Source: Xiphophorus maculatus (lineage: Eukaryota; Chordata; Actinopteri; Cyprinodontiformes; Poeciliidae). From it: 64,000 nucleotides of DNA. Positions within the stretch are counted from its first letter, which is position 1, and the number at the start of each line of letters is the position of its first letter. Location: the NCBI RefSeq assembly GCF_002775205.1, contig NC_036443.1:19811266-19875265 (forward strand), written 5' to 3'. Of this stretch, positions 1 through 10,932 are shown piece by piece. Made by a program: the position numbers and the translations under genes. Under the pieces are notes generated by a model. The model saw only the letters and a list, made by a program, of their open reading frames with translations. It was not told the origin of the DNA and did no database searches.

Positions 1-701
1 TATTTAAGAAATTATTCTCATAAAAACATGAATGTCAGAAACAACATACTGTACTTCCAGTTTTTGCCTTAGATTAAAGTGTGATGTAATGCTGCCCTCT
101 TGTGGCAAAGATCATAGCACGTTGGCATGTCAAATTATGTTACTTCGTGGGGAAATTTGGGAAATGTCATCAATGATGTATTATCTTTTTTTTTTAATAA
201 TTGTTATCATAATTAAAGATAATACAAAATCCTACACAATACACATAAACATGTTTATGTGTGAACAAATGTAAGAAAACTGGGTAGCACAAAAGCACTT
301 GCTGGAGCAAGTCATTTCCCTCTGAACCAGTTAAAGGTTGCAGTTCCGATTGACGTATGGTGAATTCATGAATATTGGCAAATATCAGCTGATTTAGAAC
401 AGGATGAGTAAAAATGCATTTAATCTTTAATGCCCATCAATTGCATACCTATCTGCTTTTTCATCACCAGATTTGGACAGAAGACTGTTATTAATGTCCG
501 CTCAGCACCCATCAGACATGTGAGCTCAGAACCCATTAAAAGTGAGTGTGAGGGCATCATAATATTGCTGTACTTTTTGACCATTTTTGACCTCTGAAAA
601 CTTTCTGAAAAAATAAATAAATAAATAAACCCAAAGTCCCTCAAAGCAGCAGCAGTAAGTTATGTGTGTTTCACCTGTTTCAACATCCTCTTTCCTGGCA
701 G
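1..701. other. AT-rich non-coding stretch
   Basis: No gene, RNA or clear mobile element is recognised. Short open frames here are isolated, lack splice context and have no recognisable protein motif. The right end runs into a pyrimidine-rich tract and a TGGCAG acceptor at 696-701, so at least the last part is probably an intron of the gene whose possible terminal exon follows. Confidence 0.4.
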
Positions 702-775
702 CTAATCACCAGCGGCGGAGGTCAGGGCCGATTCTCATCAAAGTGGTAGAGACCCAGGACATCTCATACAGCTAA
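702..775 (+). CDS. possible terminal coding exon of an unidentified gene
   Basis: A pyrimidine-rich tract and an AG at 700-701 precede a frame of 23 codons (704-772, after two bases completing a split codon) that ends in TAA at 773-775. The peptide ends SGPILIKVVETQDISYS, which looks more protein-like than the surrounding AT-rich sequence. I do not recognise the protein. Upstream exons would lie left of the window or in 1-700, where none is evident. The call rests only on splice-site context, the stop and peptide composition. It could be a chance frame. Confidence 0.3.
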
Positions 776-1249
776 AGCAGAACAGACTGAAGCACACAGG
801 CCTCCTGGATCCCCAGTCTTCATAATCCACACTGATAATACAATCAGTGGAAAGAGTCGCCTGTATTTGTTTGTGTCTCATCTTGGGTCGAAACTCCTAT
901 CAAGCTTCACAGCCTTGAAAATAGTTCGCCCTGAATTTTCCGTCTTCAATAACAAAAGAATATTCAATGTTTTCATAAGTAAATCTGTTTTGTTGATTAA
1001 TCTTCAGCACATCTGAAGGTTACCCTAACCTAATAAATATAATAATTTCATTAGTTAGTGACAACTTGCCCATGATGAGGTCCACTCCCACTGTTTCCTT
1101 TTCAATGCTTACTGTGTGTTGAAAACATTAAACGAATTAAAAACATTTTTCTGTCTGGAGTAAATTGTTGTATTTTATTTGCTCAGTTCATCAAAAAGAA
1201 AATGAAGCAAACCAACTCAAATATTTAGTTTTTAGATGTTATTGTTGAA
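776..1249. other. AT-rich stretch, possibly a 3' untranslated region
   Basis: No coding signal is seen. If the 702-775 exon is real, this would be its 3' UTR; an ATTAAA-like signal near 1127 is compatible. It ends at the CTAG terminus of repeat copy A. Confidence 0.3.
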
Positions 1250-3814
1250 CTAGAAAATTTCGGAAGAAATTTAGCCGGGGCCTGCCAAGGCGCGCCCGTC
1301 GGGCATGGGCCCGGCGTCGTCGCGCCACAAATCGGCGTCGACGCCAAAGGACGCCGCGACGTGATCAGTGGCACGCGGAGAACCGCAAGAACGTTAAGCG
1401 AGGCGGACGTGCACCGTTCGGTACGATTTAAAATGTTGTCAAGGCTTTTATTTTGGAAGTTTTGTTAACCTTCATTTCAAAGGGCCAAACTAATCCCATG
1501 CGTAATAGTCCTTGGGTTAAAATAGTTATATAATGCTCAAAACACAAGTAGCTGATGTAAAAATATTCAAGGCTTTTATTTTGAAATTTTCAGTATGCTT
1601 CATTTCAAAGGGCCAAACTAATACCACGTGTAACAGTGCTTTGGATGAAAAAGTCAAATAAAGCCAAAAAGAGCAATTACGTCATGTAAAATTATTCAAG
1701 GCTTTTATTTTGAAATTTTCAGAATGCTTCATTTCAAAGGGCCAAACTAATACCACGTGTAACAGTGCTTTGGATGAAAAAGTCAAATAAAGCCAAAAAG
1801 AGCAATTACCTGATGTAAAAATATTCAAGGCTTTTATTTTGAAATTATTATTATGCTCCATTTTAAAGTTCCAAACTAATCCCATGTGTAACAGTGCTTT
1901 GGATGAAAAAGTCATATAAAGCCAAAAACAGCAATTACCTGATGTAAAAATATTCAAGGCTTTTATTTTGAAATTTTCAGTATGCTTCATTTCAAAGTTC
2001 CAAAGTAATCCCATGTGTAACAGTGCTTTGGATGAAAACGTCAAATAAAGCCAAAAACAGCAATTACCTGATGTAAAAATATTCAAGGCTTTTATTTTGA
2101 AATTATGATTATGCTCCATTTTAAAGTTCCGAACTAATCCCATGTGTAACATTGCTTTGGATGAAAAAGTCATATACGGCCAAAAAGAGCAATTACTTCA
2201 TGTAAAATATTCAAGGCTTTTATTTTGAAATTTTCAGTATGCTTCATTTGAAAGTTCTGAACTAATACCACGTGTAAGAGTGCTTTGGATGAAAAAGTCA
2301 AATAAAGCCAAAAAGAGCAATTACGTCATGTAAAAATATTCAAGGCTTTTATTTTGAAACTTTTGTTAAGCTTCATTTCAAAGGGCCAAACTAATACCAC
2401 GTGTAACAGTGCTTTGGATGAAAAAGTCAAATAAAGCCAAAAAGAGCAATTACATGATGTAAAAATATTCAAGGCTTTAATTTTGAAATTTTTGTTAATA
2501 TTCATTTCAAAGGGCCAAACTAATACCATGTGTAACAGTGCTTTGGATGAAAAAGTCAAATAAAGCCAAAAAGAGCAATTACGTCATGTAAAAATATTCA
2601 AGGCTTTTATTTTGAAATTTGCAGGATGCTTCATTTCAAAGGGCCAAACTAATCCCATGCGTAATAGTCCTTCGGTTAAAATAGTTATATAATGCTCAAA
2701 ACACAAGTAGCTGATGTAAAAATATTCAAGGCTTTTATTTTGAAATTTTTGTTAAGCTTCATTTTAAAGGGCCAAACTAATACCATGTGTAACAGTGCTT
2801 TGGATGAAAAAGTCAAATAAAGCCAAAAAAGAGCAATTACGTCATGTAAAAATATTCAGGGCTTTTATTGTGAAATTTTCAATATGCTTAATTTTAAAGT
2901 GTAAAACTAATCCCATGTGTAACAGTTACTGAGTTAAATCAGTTATATACAGCCCAAAGCAGCAAGTAGTTGTAAAGGCCAGTTCTCAGTCCTGATCTGT
3001 TTCAACTGAGGATAGATAGAACTACAACGATGCGTATTCGTAGTCCTAACCAGCAGCCAATAGCCTCTTGAGTTCCGTTGCTATGGCAAATAATGGTCTC
3101 AGCAGGTGTGAGCTCTGAGCTGTGAGCTCTCAAACACACAAGTGTGTTTGAGCAAACACACTTTACTGAAAAAAAGCATTGGAAACAAATCCTTCTTGTT
3201 CGGGAACCGTAATACATATTCGAAAAGCGTTTTAAGCGTATGACAGTTCAATGTGTCTTCTGCGATAGTCCCGAGATTCATATCTGTACCTCACTCAGAG
3301 CATTTACAGTGATGAGAGAAAGAAATGTTGTGCCCAGATATGAACCGAGGTCGGCTGTCACTCTAATATGAGCAAAAATGAGAAACTTTGGGTCGCTTAG
3401 AGGCAAATTGTGGACAAACCATAACTGGTATCGACGAGCCGTCTTCACTTTCGAAGAGATCACAGACGTATCTACAAAATGAAATTTGAATGGCATTTCT
3501 AGGTGAATTTGTGACGACACAGCAAATCCTCAAAAATAGGGTATTTCTAGGATTTTTCCCATTGAGTTATAATGGGGTTTTTTTCGTAGTTTTTTGCGAA
3601 TTATGTCGCCATGTTAATCCCGAATCCCACCAAAAGTAATAGCTGGAATGGCGTGAATTTTCTGCACGTTTTGATACCTCTTTTGTAGGTGTGCACGCAG
3701 CGGTATGAGCCGCATTAACGGTTACGGATGAAAAATAAAGAATAATAATAATAAAGAAACTTTTCTTGGGAGAATAGCAATAGGTTCCTGCCATTGCTTT
3801 GCATGGCAGGCCCC
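1250..3814 (-). mobile_element. composite element copy A: isolated, full-length, Helentron/HINE-like
   Basis: This is the only copy flanked by apparently ordinary sequence on both sides. Read on the minus strand it starts with GGGGCCTGCC and a hairpin (CCTGCCAT...ATGGCAGG). Next come a conserved 5' module (about 3760 down to 2960), about 12 monomers of a 129 bp repeat (about 2960 down to 1435), and a CpG-rich 3' module. The 3' module carries GGCAGGCCCC, then the hairpin AAATTTCTTCCGAAATTT, then CTAG at 1253-1250. On the plus strand the element lies between ..TTGAA and AATGAA.., which fits insertion between two T residues on its own strand. The 5' and subterminal 3' GGGGCCTGCC inverted repeats followed by a 3' hairpin resemble Helentron-type rolling-circle elements. 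No transposase is encoded. Monomer order in its array matches part of copy G, so the two are closely related. Confidence 0.75.
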
Positions 3815-3867
3815 AATGAAATACATCAACTCACCAAATCAACACTACAAATTCTGCATAGAATTAA

Positions 3868-4359
3868 CCCTTTCATGCATAGTGGTCACTACAGTGGACA
3901 GCTATCTAAAAGCCATTTTCTTGTGCTTCCTGTGGATTTTTATGTTATAAATGCACACAGACCAATGAAGTGGACACTAATGCATCATAAAATATACCAT
4001 CAACTACTGGCCATCAGCTGCAAATGCAAGGAATTATTTTTGTTAAATACAATATGGCCGACAGACAAAAAAGCATGAGAACCGACCCGGTCCCTCCTTC
4101 TACTGTAGACGACTCTTGCAAGTAAAAAAAATATTGTGACATCAGATAACCCCTAAGGAAAAATACTACTGATGTATTTTTCAAATAACAACTTTGTATT
4201 TGGACAAAATTACAATTGATCACATAAAAAAAAAAATAAAAAATAAAAAATTATTTTTACAAAAAAAAATTCCTACCTTTTTTATGCCTTAAGAAAAGAA
4301 TTTTAAAAAATGGAAAAAAAAATTCTGACACAAAGGGTCATAATTCATGCATGAGAGGG
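3868..4359. mobile_element. piggyBac-like MITE (492 bp)
   Basis: The element is bounded by TTAA at 3864-3867 and TTAA at 4360-4363, the target site of the piggyBac superfamily. Its ends are imperfect inverted repeats: CCCTTTCATGCAT on the left and ATGCATGAGAGGG on the right (12 of 13 match). The interior is AT-rich with A-runs and has no transposase frame, so it is non-autonomous. Confidence 0.75.
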
Positions 4360-5504
4360 TTAAAGCAGATCAGAAGCATTCCCTCCAAAATGGACTTCCC
4401 TTGAAAGCGTCCTCTGGGTCTTAAATTTCTGCAGACTCCACTCATCCTGAACATAATGCATTTATAGACTTTTCAGTAAGTTACTAAAACTTTAGCACCT
4501 CTCAAAATAAAAATCACAAATGCTTCAACAAACAAAACAATAAATACACAAAACAAATTTAAGCAAAAGGAGATTTAATATATATGTGTGTGTGTTTATA
4601 TTTTAACTATCCTAATTCAGAGCCAAGTCAAATTCCTGCTGATAAAGCTGATTCTGATTCTTCTACAAGTTGAAGTATGATATCAGTTTATTCAAATGAA
4701 TCCCACTTTGTTGCCCCCATCCGAAAGTAGTACTAAAACACACTTTTCTCTTTTTTTTTTTCTTTTGCGTTTCTTTTAGTCTAGATTAAGCTCAACTACT
4801 GAAATCGATTTTCGCGTTCCGGATCGTTTGTCCTTCTTCTCTTCCCTTAGCAACGGAAGGCTAATCACATGATCAGGTGGGGCTGCCGAGGCTGTTGGAG
4901 TCGAGCTGTGAAGAAAAATTCAACCTGTCAACAACACGTTCATTCTCGGACACATTTGTGATCATAAATGATCTCCCCCGGTGACTAACGGGTTAGTACG
5001 TGTTTATGTGCGAGTTGAAGTTGTTCGCTTTCGTGCCTCCAGCTGCGCTGTGGAAGAAACAAAAGCAAAGCAAAGGAATATTAGCCCTATTATGCTAACA
5101 TTTTACTGCTGTCTTTATATGATGATGAACATTAAAGTTAGACGCAACGCCAGATTGAAAAGGGACAAATGGGTTGTTTTAAAAGTGACTGAGATACCCA
5201 GGTATTATGTTGCATTAGTACACGCTAAAAGATACTGTTATCGCGAGGGATGAATAGTGATGGGGAGATAGAGCTACATTTAGCTAGCTGATAGGTGAAA
5301 ATACAATAAAAACTTCTGTCTTAAATACATGTATGCCTTTTTAAATTGGTGTCATTTTGAATAGAAGTTCATTTAAACTCTTAAACCTCATTCATGAAGC
5401 TGCTACTACATGATTTTACGGTTATACTTATCAGGAGACTTTAATTATGTTACATTTGAGACAGTTTTAAATCTGGACATTTTATTGTACTTTTATTTAG
5501 CAGA

Positions 5505-5850
5505 GGTGGGTAATTAGCTACGTTTACTTGATAAACCTTTTGGAAAAAGAAGTTTAATTGTAACTTGACACGTTCAATAAGATACAAAAGTACATACTGT
5601 ATATTTTTTATATCTGCGGAGCTCAAGCAAACATAAACAGAAGAGAAGAACAGAGTACCAATACTTACAGAAATGTAAGAATAGCACTACTTCATCATAT
5701 TTTTACTCAAGTAAAAGTAAAAAGTTATTCAAGAAATTACTCAAGTAAGAGTAAAAAAAGTGTTCTGTAAAAAGGTTACGTAAGTACTGAGTATCTGATC
5801 AGAACATCTGATTTCATATTTAAACATTATGTCATCAGACAGACAAGAAT
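5505..5850. repeat. dispersed teleost repeat with TACTCAAGTAA motifs
   Basis: The segment opens with GAGGTGGGTAATTAGCTACG and contains repeated blocks of the type TACTCAAGTAAAAGTAAAAAG and ATTACTCAAGTAAGAGT. I recognise this as a very common dispersed repeat in teleost genomes. No coding capacity is visible and the ends are approximate. Confidence 0.5.
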
Positions 5851-5867
5851 TATAAAATTCTGGTCTT

Positions 5868-6070
5868 TTAAAGGGGGGGATATTATGTAAAATTGACTTT
5901 TTACATGCTATGATATTATTCCTTCATCAAAAACATTCCTGGAGTGTTGCTTTGATTCTTTCATGCATGTTTGAGGAATCCCTGAATCTCATTTGGGGTG
6001 CCTAAAAACACTTGCCCTCGCAAAGCGCTGCCTATTTTCTCAAAATCTCAGACTGAACTTTTCAGGAAGT
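5868..6070. repeat. diverged dispersed repeat, second copy at 43475-43660
   Basis: The segment aligns by eye to 43475-43660. Both start with a G-run and TATTATG, then share ATCAAAAACAT, GAGTGTTGCTTTGA and TTCATGCATGTTTGA in the same order, and both run on into GTGCCTAAA. The copies are clearly diverged, so this is an old element. The class is not determined. Confidence 0.5.
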
Positions 6071-6288
6071 CAACACCTAATATTTTTCACCTGTAGGTGT
6101 TTCTGTTTGGCGCCTCAGTTTGCTTTGTTTCTCTGCAGCTTCTGGATTTTCTCCGCTAATGTCGTTCTCCTGCTTCAGGTGTTATGGAGCTAACTGAAGG
6201 TAGAGTACACACCCTGTGACATGTTGGCCCAAGCAGGATCATGGCACCTCGGACCTCCTCCTAAACGTCACAAGCTCCTACTGTCGTC

Positions 6289-9200
6289 ATGGCCTCCAGC
6301 TATGCACCGCCGTTTGAGGGCACAGGTGAAGTAAAGGAGGGCTTTCTCTGCCCTCTGTGCCTGAAGGACCTCCAGTCTTTCTACCAACTCCAGGGCCACT
6401 ATGAGGAGGAGCATTCAGGAGACGATCGGCATGTTCGAGGACAGCTCAAGAGTATGTACAATAGCAGAAAATCCTCCGAGTGGAACTGTATGAGTGAATG
6501 ATTTGGATTGTTTTAAGCTGAATTTGGATCAATTTAGATTCCACATAATTGTGAATTATCAGAACCAGTTTACCTTCAGACAGATTATATGAACGAAAAT
6601 GTAATTTATTGAAGCAAAGTAGTTGTTATATTAAAGCACAGCTATTGGTTCTATATGATTTTTCAGAAAAAGGAATCACTCTGGAAAGACTGGCGTAATA
6701 TCATTAGAAGAATACACCTGTAGAAAAGATTTATTTTTGTAACAGCTTAAGTATTTTAGAAATGCTAATCTAATCCAAATTAGACAGAAAGATCTGTGAA
6801 AACAAAGAGCAATTCACGTGTTTTTATTCACAGTAAGATTTCTATAATAATCAGCCTGCGCTGTCATTTCATTATAGTTTCGGGTCAGTTTGAATTTCAT
6901 TTATACTGATCTTGCTCTATTTTTCTCTGACAGCGATGCTTTTGAGTCCAGAATAATTTCAGTTGTTTTGTCTTTATTTTTGTTCTTTCTTTGCTGTTTT
7001 CTATACGACGAGGAGGTAAAAATGCTGAAATATGATCATTTCTGTCCCATTCAGATAGATTTTTTCTCCTTTCTTATTGTTATCTATTTAGATCTGGTTC
7101 AGAAGGCAAAGAAAGCCAAAGACAAACTGTTGAAGAGGGATGGAGACGACCGACCAGACACAGGCAGTTATGAGTCCTTCTACTACGGTGGGGTCGACCC
7201 ATACATGTGGGAACCTCAGGAACTGGGTAATACTCTACTTCTGTAATATTTAATATATAAAAGTGCAAGTAAAGCGAAAAATAAAGGAACAATACACAAT
7301 TGCTTCAATTTGTTATATTTATCAAGTTTTCCTGCTTACATTTTCCCACACAGGAGCAACTAGAAGTCACCTGGACCTGTTTAAGAAACACCGGGCAGCG
7401 CGCATTGATCATTATGTTATTGAAGTCAATAAGCTCATCATTAGACTGGAAAAGGTTTGCCCAATTAATATAGCAAATTGCATATTTTTCTTTTTGCTCT
7501 TTTCAATTTAATAATGCAACTATTAACCATACAAAATTATGTTTCAGTTGACGGCGTTTGACCGAGCCAACGCAGATGCTGCTAAAATTAGAGGTTTGTT
7601 TCTTTAATCCTCCAAAATGCTTTGGGCTTTCTGTCAGTCTGAACTTGTATAGCTAACAAAGGATTTTCCTCCCCTTCTGCAGCCATTGAGAAGTCCGTGG
7701 TGTCCTGGGTGAGTGACTCCGATGTCCCCTTCTGTCCCGATTGTGGAAACAAGTTCAACATCCGAAACAGACGCCACCATTGTCGGCTCTGTGGATCCAT
7801 TATGTGCAGGAGGTGCATGGAGTTCGTTCCCCTGCCTTTGGCCCGTACGTAGCAACACTTTGAAAATCTGAAGTCATGTCTTGATTCTTTGATTTTGCTA
7901 ATTTTCTTTACACATTTAAACAGAGAAGCTCATTAATGGCACTCGAGAAGCTCTGTGTGTGCCTGGAAGCCCCAGTCAGTCCCAGTCTCCACCAGCAGTG
8001 GGCGGAGGCAGTGGGATGGGCTCCAGGAGGGGCAGCATCACCAGCTTGAGCAGCGTAGCGTCCATTTTGGAAGAAAAGGATGATGAGAAGATCCGCTGCT
8101 GTCACCACTGCATGGACACTCTGCTGAAGAGGCAGCAGAAGTTAGAGGAGAAGGATCACATTCCAGATATAGTGAAACTTTATGAGGTAGGTGGAACGAC
8201 TGATTCTCTTTTGAGTTCCTTCCTGTCATTCATTGTTTTCCTTCGAGGCTTCCTGCTCACAAGCCTTGTTTTCCCGTCAGAGGCTGAGAATGTGCATGGA
8301 GAAGGTGGAGGAAAAGGCTCCGGAGTATATTCGAATGGCTGAATCCCTCAAGTAAGCATTAATAAAATAAATGTATATGAAAGAAATGTAGTCTCACTGA
8401 ATTCTCACCCTATGCAATTATTTGTGTATTTTTTCTTTTACTTTAAATTTTCCGGCAAAAATGTCGCCTGCGGAAATTCGTTAAAATTAATTATCAAATT
8501 CGTCTCAGTCAGAGGTGCAACTCTTAATCGCTACAGTAACCAGCTACCTGTTTGTCACATAATCAAAGTAGCATACGGTAATTTAATTGGATAAAAGCAG
8601 CTGGACTGATTGTTTTGGCTTGAGTCACTAAAAAAACACAGCATTTGAAGTCAAGTTTTTGATGGTGAATATCTGCAAACTAAATTGTTTCTGGTAAGTT
8701 TAAAGTACAAAAAAAAAATCACAAATTATGGCACAGGATAAACATTCTGTACCATTTACTTTTTCTTCCATACATTTGTGGCTTAATTTCATTCTGAAAT
8801 GACGATGATCTACTTCCTTATTTCAAAGCGCCGGAGAAACCACATACAATCTGGACACTGCTGGAGGACTGAGGCTGGAAGTGCAGAAATACTACGAACT
8901 CATTGATGCTCTAAGGTCCGTGCTGTTTATGACAGAAGGTTTTACAGGTGAAGGAACTGAGAGATCAAATGGAATTATTTTCTTCTCAGTAAGAAGATTT
9001 TAACACTGGGGGTGAAAAGTGAGCCGCAGCCACACCCGAAGGCACTCCAGCTGCAGAAGATGATACGCTACACAGCCACGCTGTTTGTCCAGGTGATCTA
9101 GGGTGGATTCACACCAGCTGTTTAGTAAACATGTGCATTCATACATGTTTACCTAGAACATGGGAATGCACAGTTGAACTCTGATGCGCCTACAAACATA

Positions 9201-10932
9201 GGTCTCTCTTCGGTTGAAGTGAACTCTGGTGCGGTTCAGATGCATATGCGAATGCCAAATGGAACCTTTTCCAAATGGAAAAGCAGGAAGCAAAGTACAG
9301 TACAGGGCATTCTGGGTAAATGTAACCTAAATAAACTTGCGTGTCTTGCTTTAGCGGGAGAATTGGCTTGTGGTTTTACCGATGACAAAAGAGAAATCCT
9401 AAAAGCTCAATTTTTGTTTACATTTCGTGAAGAAGGAAGTTCTTGCTTCACTTTCTTTAGAGGTTTCCTTCAGTGTTTTTTGGTGCAGACCCACCAAAGG
9501 CAAGGGGGGGGGGACAGATTTTTCAAAGGTTTTGGTTTGTTTGTTTGTTTTGGTCCCTAATTAAACAGTCTACCAGACTATCGCCATAGTGAAGACTCTT
9601 TATGAATTGAAAACATTCATTCATTTTCATTTTATCTTTTGGTTGTTGTTTTTCCAGGAGAAGCTTTTGGGGCTGATGTCTTTACCCACTAAGGACAAAT
9701 ATGAAGAGCTGAAAGAGAAGAGGAAACAGGACCAAGAGAGACGACTCCAACAAGAGAGACAGGTAAGATTCTCCATCCACACCTTTATTTTCTTTCTCTG
9801 GGATAACAAGTCGCTAAATATTAAATATCTCCCTGGACAACAGGCGGCCCAGGAGAGTCTGAAAAGGAGGCAGGAGTATGAGAAAAACCGCCCACCGGCC
9901 AATGGAGAGCTGCCACAGGCCTCCAGAGCCCCTCGCATGACCAAGGCTGGCGGGTGGCTGCCCTCTGCTGACTCTGCCCTCGCTCACAGCGAGCTGGAAG
10001 ATCCCCTCTTGCAGCAGATTGAAAACATCCAGTCATTCCTCCGTCAGGCGCGTGAAGCTCAACGGACAGATGAGGTCGCCATGTTGGAGGAGAACCTGCG
10101 TCAGCTGCAGGATGAATACGACCAGCAGCAAACCAGCATGGCCATCGCTCTCTCCCAAAAATTGGCGCAGGAGGAGAGCTTGCAGCAAGGGGAGCTGCAG
10201 CGCCTGGAGGCTCGGGAAAGGGAGGGAAGGGAGCAGTGGGGCTCCACTTTTGTCTCTACGCAGCCGTCCATCACCTGGGAGCCGTCTCTGGATATCAACC
10301 CAGCAGGAGATCACCAGGTGGAGTCGGGGGTGGAAACTACGGCAGAGATCCCGACTCTGAAAGCCGAGGCCAGTCCATCAGCCGTCAAAGCCCTCTCCTC
10401 GCTCACACCTCTAGAGGATTCTCCTCCAAGACTAAGGAGTTTAGGGGGGCACATAACCCCGCCTAGTGGTGAAGGACAGAGCAGCACCTCCCTTAACCCT
10501 TTCGAAGAGGAGGACTCCACTCCCATTGAGGAGGATCCATCCAATCCCTTCTTCGAGGACATCAAGAAGGAAGTTTCCAACGGGAAGAAGGAATACAACC
10601 CCTTTGATGAAGATGCAGACAGAGAGGACCAACAGGCTGAAACTGCATCAAGCAACCCGTTTGAGGGGGACAGCGCAGGTAACCCCTTTATGGACGCTGC
10701 TGGGAACTCGCCCGAGGTCTCCACCAACCCATTTGACGGGGACGTCGACAACGAAGCTCTGCCCGATGTGGACATGATAGAGGAAGAGCTTCTGCTCCAG
10801 CAGATTGACAACATCAGGGCGTACATCTTCGATGCCAAACTCAGCGGGCGGCTCGACGAGGTTGAGCTCTTGTCGGAGAATCTCAAAGAGCTACAGCACA
10901 CTCTGCAGGAGCAGAAGAAGAAGAGGCACTAA
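6289..10932 (+). CDS. rbsn: rabenosyn-5, FYVE-domain Rab4/Rab5 effector of early endosomes
   Basis: Coding exons: 6289-6451, 7092-7226, 7354-7454, 7548-7593, 7683-7844, 7924-8186, 8281-8351, 8829-8915, 8990-9092, 9658-9762, 9844-10932. All introns are GT-AG and the total is 2325 nt, an exact 774 codons plus stop (human protein about 784 aa). A C2H2 finger uses C21, C24, H37 and H42. A FYVE domain spans about 157-265, with WVSD at 157-160, the PI3P-binding RRHHCR at 178-183 and paired cysteines C166/C169, C182/C185, C190/C193, C262/C265. A coiled region follows. The last exon encodes six NPF motifs (about residues 630-709), which in this family bind EHD proteins. Two related helical segments, DPLLQQIENIQSFLRQ and ELLLQQIDNIRAYIFDAK, correspond to Rab-binding regions. 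The protein tethers and recycles early endosomal membranes. The start chosen is the first ATG of the exon beginning at 6179, right before the conserved finger. It converges on mrps25. Confidence 0.95.
9100..9575. repeat. dispersed repeat inside rbsn intron 10
   Basis: The intron between 9092 and 9658 holds GGTGGATTCACACCAGCTGT at its left and GAACTCTGGTGCGGTTC in the middle, phrases I recognise from a widely dispersed teleost repeat with host-like GC content. A run of ten G lies at about 9506. A 128-codon open frame here is inside the intron and has no protein resemblance I know. Ends are approximate. Confidence 0.4.

Larger units (their letters stand above)
4364..6178. promoter_or_regulatory. 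rbsn upstream region: possible promoter/first exon plus dispersed repeats
   Basis: Between the MITE and the first coding exon of rbsn no confident coding exon is seen. A locally GC-richer segment at about 4800-5000 may hold the transcription start and a non-coding first exon, which would splice to the acceptor at 6177-6178. This is inference from position and composition only. Two dispersed repeats (5505-5850 and 5868-6070) fill most of the rest. Confidence 0.35.

Noticed and set aside
9174-9560. 128-codon frame in rbsn intron 10
   Set aside because: It lies within an intron whose flanking exons splice in frame, overlaps a dispersed repeat, and has no recognisable motif.
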